Source: an uncultured Pseudomonadota bacterium (GTDB lineage: Bacteria; Pseudomonadota; Alphaproteobacteria; RUG11792). From it: DNA of 33,452 bases. Where the stretch lies: contig CADBWU010000015.1 of assembly GCA_902798535.1 (NCBI GenBank), positions 1-33,452 on the forward strand, read 5' to 3'. Both the position numbers and the translations under genes were made by a program. Position 1 is the stretch's first letter. Each line of letters opens with the position of its first letter. This document shows, one piece after another, positions 24,506-33,452 of the stretch. Under the pieces are notes generated by a model. The model was not told the DNA's origin, searched no databases, and saw only the letters and a program-made list of their open reading frames with translations.

Positions 24506-25897
24506 TCAGTCGAATAGTGAATTAAAGGCATTGCCAAAAATAAAGTCGTTGTCTTGCAGTGCTTTTAGAAGTATTTTATCACTATACTCATCTTCGCTAA
24601 GCTTAAATAGATTTCTAAACTCCGCAATTTTGTCTTTTTCCTCTCTTGATAGTTCTAGGTATTCAACAACCTGTGCATTACTTCTCTTCAGACTATCTCC
24701 AAAAGATCGTATTATCGTGGTTAAGCATCCCGCTGCAGAGTTCACTCCCTCCCCATTATTCTTAACTCGATATGCCAATTTACGTGCATCAGCACCACCT
24801 TGTGAGAAATTAACTATCTTGGTTTTGAAGTAATCTAGAGACGCCGCATCTAGTTGTTCTTTTGTTTTGCCACCCGGCATTATGAGATATGATAACGAGT
24901 ATTTTTGAGGAAGCTCATTTTTTATGATCTCTCTCCATTGATTCCCCTGCACTAGCTCAAATATCTTGATATTTTCACTGCTTGCACTCTTATCGAGATT
25001 CCAGAAATCAGTAGTGTATTTTACAACATTTTCAGGTATTGTGTATATAGGCATCATACTCCAATCTATATCATTTTTATACGAAACAACTTCAGTTGGC
25101 CGCACATTGCTGTCGTATTTTATTTTATACTCCCTCCAGAATGCGCTGTTTTCACCGAGGACTATATTATTTTCTGGATATGAAGCTATAACGCTGTTAC
25201 TGCTGTTATTCAGGTCAACTTTACTAATTCGTGCGTGAGGGGCTTTAATTTTACGGCTGTTTATATCAATGTCTTTTATTTTAGATATATATCCTACTAA
25301 ATCTACTCCTTTCGAACTTACGTATTGTGAAATATCGATTACGGCGTTCCCAATTAACTGCATAAAGTTAGGATTTTTTTGCTGCGCAAAACTCTTTTGC
25401 GAATAATAAGTAGTCAAGTCAGAGTATATGCTGTTTAATGTTGTGAAATAATTTCTTGTTACATCAAGGTCGTTATTCAGGGACTGATAAATAAAATTCG
25501 CTAACACTAAGGCATTCCAGTTTGCCTGGGAATATTTCATCATATCCGGCGTCGCATTGCGAAATTCAATTATATCAATCGCACCCCGTGAAACTGTGAT
25601 TTTTGCTTTAGAAAAAAACTCGGTATTATCTGTGACACAATTAGCGACAATTTGAGGAATAGCATCAAATATACTATCTTCATATTGGCTCGCTTTCCAC
25701 CATGTTTTTTGTTTAACATCAGCACATTTCCACGTTTCGCTTAAATGAGCTCGCCAGCTGTGCTGATACATCTCACGAGTCAATTCACTCTTGGGACTCT
25801 GTCCTTCGCTTGCACAACAACAAAAACTAGTCAATGACAGAACTACAGCACTACCTAAGCCTAGCCCCCCCCCGAACAAACACTTCTTTTTAAACAT
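24506..25897 (-). CDS. Exported protein of an unrecognised paralogous family, intact copy
   Basis: About 463 residues from ATG 25897 (AGAGGTG 9 bases upstream). The protein starts MFKKKCLFGGGLGLGSAVVL, a signal peptide followed by an unusual Cys cluster (SFCCCASEG), so it is exported. No known domain. Family core shared with the gene at 1-415 and the pseudogene at 1289-2191: YEDSIFDAI, Cys about 15 residues on, IIEFRNA, then ANWNALVLANFI. The C-terminal 60 residues are helical and charged (SREEKDKIAEFRNLF). A G9 tract covers codons 9-11. The upstream 200 bases, including promoter and two hairpins, are a near copy of those at 420-632. It follows mfd in the same direction but has its own promoter. 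Host-interaction protein is possible but only a guess. Confidence 0.8.
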   Translation of the reverse strand: MFKKKCLFGGGLGLGSAVVLSLTSFCCCASEGQSPKSELTREMYQHSWRAHLSETWKCADVKQKTWWKASQYEDSIFDAIPQIVANCVTDNTEFFSKAKITVSRGAIDIIEFRNATPDMMKYSQANWNALVLANFIYQSLNNDLDVTRNYFTTLNSIYSDLTTYYSQKSFAQQKNPNFMQLIGNAVIDISQYVSSKGVDLVGYISKIKDIDINSRKIKAPHARISKVDLNNSSNSVIASYPENNIVLGENSAFWREYKIKYDSNVRPTEVVSYKNDIDWSMMPIYTIPENVVKYTTDFWNLDKSASSENIKIFELVQGNQWREIIKNELPQKYSLSYLIMPGGKTKEQLDAASLDYFKTKIVNFSQGGADARKLAYRVKNNGEGVNSAAGCLTTIIRSFGDSLKRSNAQVVEYLELSREEKDKIAEFRNLFKLSEDEYSDKILLKALQDNDFIFGNAFNSLFD

Positions 25898-25948
25898 TTC
25901 TATACACCTCTTAAAAAAAACCACGGGTATCAATACCCTCCTATGAAT

Positions 25949-25977
25949 ATTTTAGCATATTTTTCATGGCTATGCAA
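25949..25977 (-). promoter_or_regulatory. Sigma70-type promoter of the intact exported-protein gene
   Basis: Minus strand TTGCAT (25977-25972), 17-base spacer, TAAAAT (25954-25949), 52 bases upstream of the ATG. Conserved with the promoter at 465-493. Confidence 0.65.
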
Positions 25978-26003
25978 ATTATTTTCAGATAAATAGTATC
26001 CCG

Positions 26004-26055
26004 CCTGTCAAGGTCAGCGACCAAAGGGAGCTGAGCATATGCGTACCTTGACAGG
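26004..26055. repeat. Hairpin A of module copy 2
   Basis: Arms cctgtcaaggt (26004-26014) and accttgacagg (26045-26055), identical to copy 1, with a 30-base loop instead of 44. Confidence 0.75.
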
Positions 26056-26059
26056 CCTC

Positions 26060-26102
26060 GGGGCGCGATGTGGTAAAATAAAAACATACCACATCGCGCC
26101 CC
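26060..26102. repeat. Hairpin B of module copy 2
   Basis: Same 16-bp arms and 11-base loop as 590-632. It begins 12 bases after the mfd stop codon in the minus direction, so it may serve as the mfd terminator even without a T tract. Confidence 0.8.
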
Positions 26103-26114
26103 CATCCTCTTATG

Positions 26115-29100
26115 CTATATCTGCGTAAAGTACAGTTCCCGTATAAGCCTGTATATGCTGTTGGTACGAGCGACTACGTTTTTCCATTTTTTCAGTATTA
26201 CAATTTTGTGGTCATTTCGAATTTTAAATCTACCGGAATCTTCTGCGACAACACTAGAGTTCAGGAAATTCATAAGCCCTTCTGTGCTTTTGCATCTGTT
26301 TTCATGAAATGAAAAAGTAATACCATTTGTGCCTACATCGAGCTTTTCAATATTATTTGCCAGACACAGTAATTTGATTTTTATCAAAATCAGCAAGTTT
26401 TGTACTTCAAAAGGAATTGCTCCAAATCGATCGGATAGTTCATACTCCATTGCGTCAACTGCCGTTTCTGTATCTAATGCCCCTATGCGCCGGTACATCT
26501 CCAGTCTTAATGCTGAATCACTAATATAATACTCTGGTATCAGAGCTGGTATACCTAGGTTAATTTGGATTTCTATTTTGTTATCCTGTTGCCCCTGCTC
26601 TCCTGATTTCAGCATAAGAATTGCTTCTTGCAACATGGATTGATAAAGTTCAACGCCGACTTCTTTGATATATCCTGATTGCTCTTCTCCCAGCAAATTC
26701 CCTGCTCCCCGAATATCAAGATCATACGAAGCCAAATTAAATCCCGATCCGAGTTTATTCAAATTGCTTAGTACTTCCAGACGTTTTTTGGCCGTATCAT
26801 TTAAGATTTTTGATTTATCCAAAAGTAAATACGCATAGGCCTGGCGTTTTGCTCGACCCACTCGGCCACGCAATTGATAAAGCTGTGAAAGTCCAAACAA
26901 ATCAAACCGGTGAATTAAAATTGTATTGGCATTCGGGATATCGATTCCAGAATCTATAATATTTGTTGAAACCAGCACATCAATTTTACAATCACAAAAA
27001 TCACGCAAAATTTCTTCAAGAGTCGCCGTCTTACCGTGGACTTTTGCTATTCGTAGCTCAGGGAAAAGTTTTGAAACGTGCTCATAAATTTCATCTAGAA
27101 ATTCAATCCTCGGAGTTACAACAAAAACCTGCCCGCCGATTTTTGTTTCCTGCTCTATGGCTTGCCTAATTATCTTATCATCGTAGTCGCATATCAAAGT
27201 TTTTACTGGCAATCTATCTGTTGGCGGCGTTGTAATCATGCTAAGCTCTTTTACTCCAGAGATTGCCAGTTGCAAAGTGCGGGGTATCGGAGTTGCGCTT
27301 AATGTCATGAAATGCGTTGTTGCGTGGTAATGTTTCAAAAACTCTTTTTGTTTTACTCCGAAATGTTGCTCTTCATCAATAATTATAAGTCCCAGATCTG
27401 CAAATTCAATTTTTTCAGACAGAATAGCGTGAGTTGCAATAATAATCTGAATTTTTCCTGATTTAATATCTACCAAACTTTCTAGAAAGCGCGCTTTGGT
27501 TACAAATCGTGAAAGTTGGCAGACTTCAACCCCAAAACCATCAAATCGCTTTTGAAAATTTTTATAATGTTGCATGGCTAGAATGGTCGTCGGTGCCAGT
27601 AACACAACCTGTTTTAATGATGATGCGACTATAAATGAAGCTCTTAGCGCAACTTCTGTTTTTCCAAACCCAACATCTCCACAAATCAATCTATCCATTG
27701 GAGTTTCAGAAGTTAAATCGCCTATAACATCATCAATAGCAGATAGCTGATCTTCGGTCTCTGTATGCTCAAAACCTTGACAAAATTTTTCATAATCATC
27801 AGGAATTTCTAATGATTTTGTTTTTTGCATCTTTCGTTTTGCTGCCAACTCTAAGAGATCATTTGCGATAACCAGCAATTTTTTATATACCTTCTGTTTG
27901 CGATTAATCCAAGCATTGCTCTTCAAATAGTCAAGTTGTACATTAGAATCTGCATCACCGTATCGGGAAATTAAATTTATATTTTCGATAGGAATATACA
28001 GTTTGTCATTGTTTTGATATCGCAGCACTATGAAATCGTGAGAGATTCCCGCAACATTAAGATTAACTAGTCCATCGAAAATGGCTATGCCATGTTTTTC
28101 ATGCACGACAAAGTCTCCAACGGATAATTTTGAATAATCCTTAAAGAAATCCTTTGTAGTCTTTTTTCGACTAAATTTTAACTCTTCGCCAAAAAGGTTT
28201 TTTTCTGTATATATGGTTAACTTGTCTGACCTAAATCCATTATTTAAATCAGATATCATTATATTTAGGCTATCTTTATCTGCTTCTGAAAAGTTTTTTA
28301 TTTCTTTGACATTTTTATTTTTTAATAGATTTTTTGTTATATTATATGAACCATTGGTTTTTAATGAAAAAATGGTAGTGTGTGATAATTTTGCTAATAA
28401 ATTATGGAGTTCAATTCCATTCCTAATATTGTATTTTTCACTTAGAGGTTTAAATTTAGAATTTTCCATGAATGGATTTAATTCGCAGAATTCAAATCTT
28501 TTTATAACTTCGTTTACCGCATCTAAAAATATTTCAGAAACCGGGAAAACATTTGAGTACTGTCGGTATTTTTCCAAGCATTTGTCAAAGAACATTTTAT
28601 TATGTTTCTGTAGCTCAAAATCAAAAATAAACTTTGTGCCTTTTGGAAAATAGTCCAAAACGCTTGTGTTTTTTTCATGAAAACAACTTTGAAACCATTC
28701 AATACCCGGGAAATAATTTCCATTCGCTACCGCTTCCTTTGCTCGTTCATCATTGAACTTATATTTCTGTTTAAACAAATATTGCACTTCCTCATTTAAA
28801 ATTATTTCTGTACATTTGATAATCTCTATTGTTTCCATTTCTTTTATGCTAAGTTGAGATTCTTTATCAAATGCTTTTATTGATTCAATTTGATCTCCAA
28901 TAAATTCTAGTCTTACTGGATTTTGCATATCCGGAATGTAAATATCAACTATGCCTCCTCTGACGGCAAAAGCACCTTTGATGTTAACTACTGCAGTTCT
29001 GTTATATCCGAAAGCTATAAGTTTGTTCACTAAAGTCGATATAGTATATCTACTACCTTTTGTTATTATTAATTTCTCAGAAAAGAAGCTTACATCTGCA

Positions 29101-29387
29101 ACTCTATAATTCAGAGCTACGATATCGGTTATCACGAACTTGGGCTTTCGATTTGCAATATGTTCTAGAGCAACAGCTCTCTGTCTAAATATCTCATAAT
29201 CAAAAACTGTGGCGTCATATATATCTGAGGGAAAAGAAGCGAGATACTCTACCGGCGCTCTTGTTTTAAATAAAGAATAAACGTGGCTTGCTAATTTTCT
29301 ATCAGCAAACACAATAACATAGCGTTCATGAGGGTAATCACAAAATGGCAACCATTCTGGCGATATACCCTCAAACGTAGTTTTCAT
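26115..29387 (-). CDS. mfd: Transcription-repair coupling factor Mfd
   Basis: 1090 residues, a little shorter than E. coli Mfd. It removes RNA polymerase stalled at DNA damage and recruits UvrA. Domains in order: UvrB-like region (1-350), RNA-polymerase-interacting domain with VGDFVVHEKHGIAIFDGLVN (about 422) and LRYQNNDKLYIPIENI, superfamily 2 translocase with Walker A GDVGFGKTEVA (about 570), DEEQHFGVKQKE (about 668), TLSATPIPRTLQLAI, and motif VI QLRGRVGRAKRQAYAYLL, then a TRCF C-terminal domain. All motor motifs are intact. ATG 29387 shares one base with the stop of the upstream protease gene (TAATG), so the two are translated in a coupled way. Confidence 0.97.
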   Translation of the reverse strand: MKTTFEGISPEWLPFCDYPHERYVIVFADRKLASHVYSLFKTRAPVEYLASFPSDIYDATVFDYEIFRQRAVALEHIANRKPKFVITDIVALNYRVADVSFFSEKLIITKGSRYTISTLVNKLIAFGYNRTAVVNIKGAFAVRGGIVDIYIPDMQNPVRLEFIGDQIESIKAFDKESQLSIKEMETIEIIKCTEIILNEEVQYLFKQKYKFNDERAKEAVANGNYFPGIEWFQSCFHEKNTSVLDYFPKGTKFIFDFELQKHNKMFFDKCLEKYRQYSNVFPVSEIFLDAVNEVIKRFEFCELNPFMENSKFKPLSEKYNIRNGIELHNLLAKLSHTTIFSLKTNGSYNITKNLLKNKNVKEIKNFSEADKDSLNIMISDLNNGFRSDKLTIYTEKNLFGEELKFSRKKTTKDFFKDYSKLSVGDFVVHEKHGIAIFDGLVNLNVAGISHDFIVLRYQNNDKLYIPIENINLISRYGDADSNVQLDYLKSNAWINRKQKVYKKLLVIANDLLELAAKRKMQKTKSLEIPDDYEKFCQGFEHTETEDQLSAIDDVIGDLTSETPMDRLICGDVGFGKTEVALRASFIVASSLKQVVLLAPTTILAMQHYKNFQKRFDGFGVEVCQLSRFVTKARFLESLVDIKSGKIQIIIATHAILSEKIEFADLGLIIIDEEQHFGVKQKEFLKHYHATTHFMTLSATPIPRTLQLAISGVKELSMITTPPTDRLPVKTLICDYDDKIIRQAIEQETKIGGQVFVVTPRIEFLDEIYEHVSKLFPELRIAKVHGKTATLEEILRDFCDCKIDVLVSTNIIDSGIDIPNANTILIHRFDLFGLSQLYQLRGRVGRAKRQAYAYLLLDKSKILNDTAKKRLEVLSNLNKLGSGFNLASYDLDIRGAGNLLGEEQSGYIKEVGVELYQSMLQEAILMLKSGEQGQQDNKIEIQINLGIPALIPEYYISDSALRLEMYRRIGALDTETAVDAMEYELSDRFGAIPFEVQNLLILIKIKLLCLANNIEKLDVGTNGITFSFHENRCKSTEGLMNFLNSSVVAEDSGRFKIRNDHKIVILKKWKNVVARTNSIYRLIRELYFTQI

Positions 29388-31153
29388 TATCTTGCTTTTT
29401 GTTTTTGCATTTCTGTGAAATTCAAAGTTGTCGCAATCATCATTTGCATCCCATCACGTATGATAACAAACGGTACTGGTTTATTTTTCTTCATAGGATC
29501 CTTCGATGCTTTCTCCATTACTTGCTTTAATTGGGTGACGCTCGTGATTTTTTTATTATCAGCAGAAATGAAGCCATCCCCAACCACAAAAGTCGGGCCA
29601 AAAAAGGAGGCACTTTGTTCTTCGTCAACTTTAGACACGATAACCTTAACTTCTTCAGGATAATCGGATTTATATTGTTCAGTGATGGTCGAAACTGTTA
29701 TTCCAAGACAATCTATTTTAGCTTCCGTTTTATTCGTTTCTTGCGCAGAGGTATTTGTGTCTTTTTCTCCAACAACTCCATCCTTTATCGCTTTCTCAAA
29801 ATCTCCGACTTTTACAGATACCTCAACTTCTCCCCAAGGTTGAGCGTTATTGGAGCTCTGTTGTCTCCATACTTTTACCTTCACAGAATTACCAATTTTT
29901 GTCATGCCAACAGCCATTTGCAACGAACAGGTCTCTGAAATTTTCTTTCCATCAAATTCAATAATTATGTCGCCAACTTGTATGCCAGCTTTTGCTGCAG
30001 GACTATTAGGGACAACTTTTGCCACATATGCTCCATAAATTTTTGATGAATCTAGTGGACTCTGCTGTATCAATCCGACGCTTTCAGCTTGTTTCGCTCC
30101 AACAGCATGTACTTCTGCGCCAAGCCAACCTCGGAATGTTCTCTTATGTTCAATGAGCTGAGACACAGTTATCCGAGCGATATCTGATGGAATTGCAAAA
30201 CCAATGCCAATGTTCCCTCCGCTTGTTGAAAATATAGCATTATTTATACCAACTACTTTGCCATGAACATCCAAAAGGGCACCGCCAGAGTTTCCCATAT
30301 TTATTGGGGCACTATGCTGTATAAAATTATCGGTTAAACTCATAGAGTTTTTGCTCATAGCAAGATTTCGTCCTGTCGCTGATACAATGCCGCTAGTTAC
30401 TGTGCTTCCAAGACCGAATGGATTTCCAATTGCTATAACAAAATTTCCCTCATGCAATTTCGAGGAATCCCCCCACTCCATTGGCACGATTTTCTTGCCA
30501 GCTTTGTTCAATTCATTTAGTGATACCGACAGAACAGCAATATCTGTTCTTGCATCAACGGCATGCACAGTAGCTGGCAGCTCGGTTTTGTCAGACAAAA
30601 ACACTACGACTTTTTTAGCCCGTTCTACAACATGATTGTTGGTTACAATGTATGCAACATCTTTATCTACCCTTATTATAAACCCAGACCCCAGAGCATT
30701 TGCCTTGCGCACTTGTGATTTTCGCTGAGGAAAATTGAAAAAATCTTTGAACAAATCATCGAATGGCCCACCTCTAAAGATATCGGGGATATCTAATCTT
30801 CCGCTACCTGTTTCTACAAGTTGCATCGTCGCTACATTTACAACAGAGTGCATGGCTTTCTTGGCGACATCTTCAAATCCTTTTTCGAAGTTTATATGTA
30901 CATTTTTTTCGGCACTATCATGTTCAACTTCTTTTCCTTCCTCTGTAACTACGGTTTCCTTGATAGTAGGAGCCGATTTTTCATCGAGGGATGTATTGCT
31001 CGAACTGGATGTATCATCGATTGAATTTTCTGTTTCCTCAGTTCCTGCATTGGCGCTTCCAACACATTCCAAAATATACCCTCTACAATTTTCCCATGCA
31101 ACTACAGTACCCAAAACTATGGTAGTGCATGCAACAAGCTTTATAAATTTCAT
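29387..31153 (-). CDS. Do-type periplasmic serine protease (DegP/DegQ-like)
   Basis: 588 residues from ATG 31153, chosen for GGGAAGAAA just upstream. A signal sequence (MKFIKLVACTTIVLGTVVAW) directs it to the envelope, followed by a Ser/Thr/Glu-rich linker of about 60 residues. The trypsin-like domain has His174 (NNHVV), Asp204 (ARTDIAVL) and Ser289 (MGNSGGAL). Two PDZ domains follow, the first with GAYVAKVVPNSPAAKAGIQV and GDIIIEF, the second near the C-terminus with VGDGFISADNKKITSVTQLK. It degrades or refolds misfolded envelope proteins. Between the PDZ domains is an acidic insert (about 435-460). It heads a unit with mfd and diverges from pyrG. Confidence 0.93.
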   Translation of the reverse strand: MKFIKLVACTTIVLGTVVAWENCRGYILECVGSANAGTEETENSIDDTSSSSNTSLDEKSAPTIKETVVTEEGKEVEHDSAEKNVHINFEKGFEDVAKKAMHSVVNVATMQLVETGSGRLDIPDIFRGGPFDDLFKDFFNFPQRKSQVRKANALGSGFIIRVDKDVAYIVTNNHVVERAKKVVVFLSDKTELPATVHAVDARTDIAVLSVSLNELNKAGKKIVPMEWGDSSKLHEGNFVIAIGNPFGLGSTVTSGIVSATGRNLAMSKNSMSLTDNFIQHSAPINMGNSGGALLDVHGKVVGINNAIFSTSGGNIGIGFAIPSDIARITVSQLIEHKRTFRGWLGAEVHAVGAKQAESVGLIQQSPLDSSKIYGAYVAKVVPNSPAAKAGIQVGDIIIEFDGKKISETCSLQMAVGMTKIGNSVKVKVWRQQSSNNAQPWGEVEVSVKVGDFEKAIKDGVVGEKDTNTSAQETNKTEAKIDCLGITVSTITEQYKSDYPEEVKVIVSKVDEEQSASFFGPTFVVGDGFISADNKKITSVTQLKQVMEKASKDPMKKNKPVPFVIIRDGMQMMIATTLNFTEMQKQKAR

Positions 31154-31299
31154 TTTCTTCCCAAACAAAACTACGTATAATCCTCATAAATTTTAACATA
31201 AATCTCCTAGCCTAGTAAATTTGAACAGAAACAAAATTTCGTTTGGTGGAATGCTCAATTTGGATTAGAATCTATGTTGTCGCTGTTGTGAAATTTTAT

Positions 31300-32937
31300 A
31301 TGTCACGTTTTATATTTGTAACTGGTGGAGTTATGTCTTCGTTGGGCAAAGGTATTGCTTCGGCGAGTATTGGCGCGTTACTGCAGCTTCGCGGATATTC
31401 CATAAAGATGAAGAAGCTGGATCCGTACATAAATGTTGATCCTGGGACCATGAGCCCATATAAGCATGGCGAAGTTTTTGTTATGGAAGACGGATGCGAG
31501 GCGGATCTTGATTTTGGGCATTACGAAAGATTTACTGGAATTTATTGCTCAAGAGAAGATTCTTTAACTACTGGGAGAGTATACGAAAAGGTATTAAATA
31601 AAGAGCGTCACGGAGATTATCTCGGCTCTGATATACAGGTCATTCCGCATATTACGAATGAAATAAAAGAGTTTATTACCAGCAATTCTGATAATGTCGA
31701 TTTTACAATATGTGAAGTCGGAGGTACGGTTGGTGATATAGAGGGATTGCCGTACATTGAGGCATTACGACAGTTATCAATGGAGCTTGGCAAAGAACGT
31801 ACAATGCGTATACATCTAACATTTTTGCCATATATAAAAGTTGCAGGAGAGTTAAAAAGCAAGCCAACCCAACATTCGGTTAAGCAGTTGCAGAGCATGG
31901 GGATCCAGCCGGATATTTTACTTTGTCGGAGTGAAAAGTCGTTAACAGACGAAATAAAAGCAAAATTGTCGATGTTTTGTAGCGTCCAAAAGGATAACGT
32001 AATGGCAGCACTAGATGCCCAGAATATCTACCTTATACCAAACCAGTACCATCTCGAAGGGCTTGATAGGCAAATTTGCAGGCATTTCGGGCTTTCAAAT
32101 GAGGAAACCGAAAAGCAAGTTGAAGTTGCTATAAAAAATAAATGGGCGAAGCTGACGGAGGTAATACAAAATCCGAAGCATTCAATCAAAATAGCGGTAA
32201 TTGGGAAATATACGAAATTGAAGGATGCATATCTTTCTCTGACGCAAGCGATTGCACATGCCGGATATGCTCATGATGCGAAAGTTGACATATCGTGGAT
32301 AAATGCCGAAGATGCATCAGAGACGATAGAAAAACAATTGGATGGCACCAAGTGTATTATTGTTCCTGGTGGGTTCAGTTCGCGTGGTGTTGAAGGAAAA
32401 ATGCAAGCAATAAAATATGCAAGAGAGCATAAAATACCATTTTTAGGAATATGTCTGGGATTGCAACTTTCGGTTATAGAAGCATGCCGAAATGTTGCGA
32501 ATCTAAAAGATGCAACGAGTCGAGAATTTACTGATACAGGCAGTTTTGTCATAGATTTTATGAAAAATTGGGATAAAAAAGGAACAATAGAAGTGCGTTC
32601 TGAAAGCGGAAACAAAGGGGGGACAATGCGTCTCGGAAGCTATGAATGCAGGCTTAAAGAAGGCACTTTAGCAAACAAGGTTTACGGCAAAACTGACATA
32701 ACTGAACGGCATCGTCACAGATATGAGGTAAATTATGAGCAATACAAGGACGTTATTGATGCTTCGGGAATAGTCGTGTCGGGGGCATCTGTTGATGGAA
32801 CTTTGCCGGAAGTGATAGAACGTAACGATCACCCATTTTTTATAGCAACTCAGGCTCACCCTGAGTTCAAATCGAGCCCACTTTCTCCGCATCCGTTATT
32901 CTATGCGCTTATAAAAGCGGGACTTGAGACAAATTAA
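31300..32937 (+). CDS. pyrG: CTP synthase
   Basis: 545 residues from ATG 31300, giving the standard start MSRFIFVTGGVMSSLGKGIA; the frame is open 57 bases further upstream. It converts UTP to CTP with ATP and glutamine. N-terminal synthase domain: LDPYINVDPGTMSPYKHGEV, DLDFGHYERF, VCEVGGTVGDIEG-type segment (CEVGGTVGDIEGLPYIEA). C-terminal class I glutamine amidotransferase with nucleophile Cys385 in FLGICLGLQLSV and the His/Glu pair in AHPEFKSSP. Everything needed for activity is present. In many bacteria pyrG precedes eno or kdsA; here only decayed sequence follows. Confidence 0.97.
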   Translation: MSRFIFVTGGVMSSLGKGIASASIGALLQLRGYSIKMKKLDPYINVDPGTMSPYKHGEVFVMEDGCEADLDFGHYERFTGIYCSREDSLTTGRVYEKVLNKERHGDYLGSDIQVIPHITNEIKEFITSNSDNVDFTICEVGGTVGDIEGLPYIEALRQLSMELGKERTMRIHLTFLPYIKVAGELKSKPTQHSVKQLQSMGIQPDILLCRSEKSLTDEIKAKLSMFCSVQKDNVMAALDAQNIYLIPNQYHLEGLDRQICRHFGLSNEETEKQVEVAIKNKWAKLTEVIQNPKHSIKIAVIGKYTKLKDAYLSLTQAIAHAGYAHDAKVDISWINAEDASETIEKQLDGTKCIIVPGGFSSRGVEGKMQAIKYAREHKIPFLGICLGLQLSVIEACRNVANLKDATSREFTDTGSFVIDFMKNWDKKGTIEVRSESGNKGGTMRLGSYECRLKEGTLANKVYGKTDITERHRHRYEVNYEQYKDVIDASGIVVSGASVDGTLPEVIERNDHPFFIATQAHPEFKSSPLSPHPLFYALIKAGLETN

Positions 32938-33452
32938 TCCGCTAAGCACTGCTTAGTACTGATGATACTTGTTTGTGCAGGGTATTGACGCATGTTGTTG
33001 GCAATTTTGTGGATTATAGTTTACATTTTTGACTACTTTCTCTGGAATAGCTACGAAGAATGAGCGAGAAGGCGGGATGTTTGAACAATTAGTACCATGA
33101 AATTCATTGATTGGAGAAGATTTACCAACAGTTTATAGGCAGTTTTAAAACAACTCCTGTCCCAATTCAAACAGATATGAGATAAAAATAGTCTCAAGAA
33201 CTATATAGAATATACACTCCAATGGGGTTAGACGATAGGATTTGTATTTTTGCAGAAAGTTCATGAGTTCACAACGTGCTCCGACGATAGAATGCTCGCT
33301 GAGTTTTTAAAAATTCCTCTCCGAACGCCCTGTTGTTTTAGACAACTACGCTACGATATATTGGATTTGTAGCAAAAGACGAATAAAAAATTCCTAAATA
33401 TTTGAAAAAGAGTCTGACTGTTCTAGGAAACCATATAATGGCTTGGCATAAA
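32938..33452. other. Gene-free right end, possibly a decayed transposase
   Basis: No intact gene. A small stem ctaag/cttag follows the pyrG stop (32942-32956) without a T tract. A plus-strand fragment near 33325-33360 reads RPVVLDNYATIYW, reminiscent of the LVLDNYATHK motif of IS630-type transposases, but the rest of the region gives no supporting frame. Confidence 0.35.

Larger units (their letters stand above)
25847..26102 (-). repeat. Duplicated 5' control module, copy 2
   Basis: Near copy of 367-632 in the same orientation. In transcription order: palindrome (26102-26060), hairpin A (26055-26004), promoter (25977-25949), leader with a perfect gggta/taccc hairpin (25925-25938) followed on the minus strand by eight T residues, ribosome-binding site, and the signal-peptide start. 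Differences from copy 1 are scattered substitutions, a shorter hairpin A loop and three extra G in the signal-peptide codons. Confidence 0.85.

Overview
The window looks like a piece of the chromosome of a low-GC, host-associated alphaproteobacterium, most likely of the Rickettsiales/Holosporales kind. Pointers: a ChpT-like histidine phosphotransferase, a PopZ (DUF2497) polar organiser, a pair of gene-transfer-agent-like head-tail genes standing alone, an EamA transporter very like the rickettsial S-adenosylmethionine importer, and many decayed insertion sequences and gene remnants between intact housekeeping genes. No tRNA, rRNA or CRISPR was recognised. The standard genetic code fits all intact genes.

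Layout. 1-2.2 kb is a decayed accessory patch: the 5' end of a secreted-protein gene (minus strand), its promoter and hairpin leader, a C-terminal scrap of a PotH/PotB-type polyamine permease, a tiny NrdD-like ORF and a frameshifted paralogue of the first gene. 2.3-5.1 kb holds hrcA, a ChpT-like gene, trmB and an XRE regulator, the last three overlapping. 5.0-5.9 kb holds two minus-strand genes resembling phage/GTA head-tail adaptor and stopper proteins, followed by a 260-bp cluster of strong hairpins. 6.8-7.5 kb is a SIMPL-domain protein, then a dead IS5-type element. 8.6-10.8 kb is a tightly overlapping set: HD phosphohydrolase, Fis-like regulator, MreC. 10.8-19.2 kb has a UbiA/MenA-type prenyltransferase, rarA, a Lys/Glu-rich exported protein, the SAM-transporter-like gene, an Asn-rich exported protein and map, interrupted by two dead ISXO2/IS1595-like copies and a GC-richer stretch with no recognised gene. 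19.4-22.8 kb is a co-oriented set: TolC-like protein, PopZ, thioredoxin, ObgE. 22.8-24.4 kb has IS200 and IS1-like remnants around a membrane protein. 24.5-31.2 kb is a minus-strand run: Do-type protease, mfd and an intact paralogue of the first gene. pyrG diverges from the protease at the right end.

The most unusual feature is a 255-267-bp module found twice (about 367-632 and 25847-26102). It contains, in transcription order, a 16-bp perfect palindrome, a second hairpin, a sigma70-type promoter (TTGCAT-17-TAAAAT or TAGAAT), a leader, a ribosome-binding site and the start of a signal peptide with a G6 or G9 tract. The modules are nearly identical, while the proteins they start are only distantly related paralogues. 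A related double hairpin with compensating base changes lies upstream of the GTA-like pair. Together this suggests a family of exported proteins whose 5' control region is copied or exchanged as a unit and may be phase variable.
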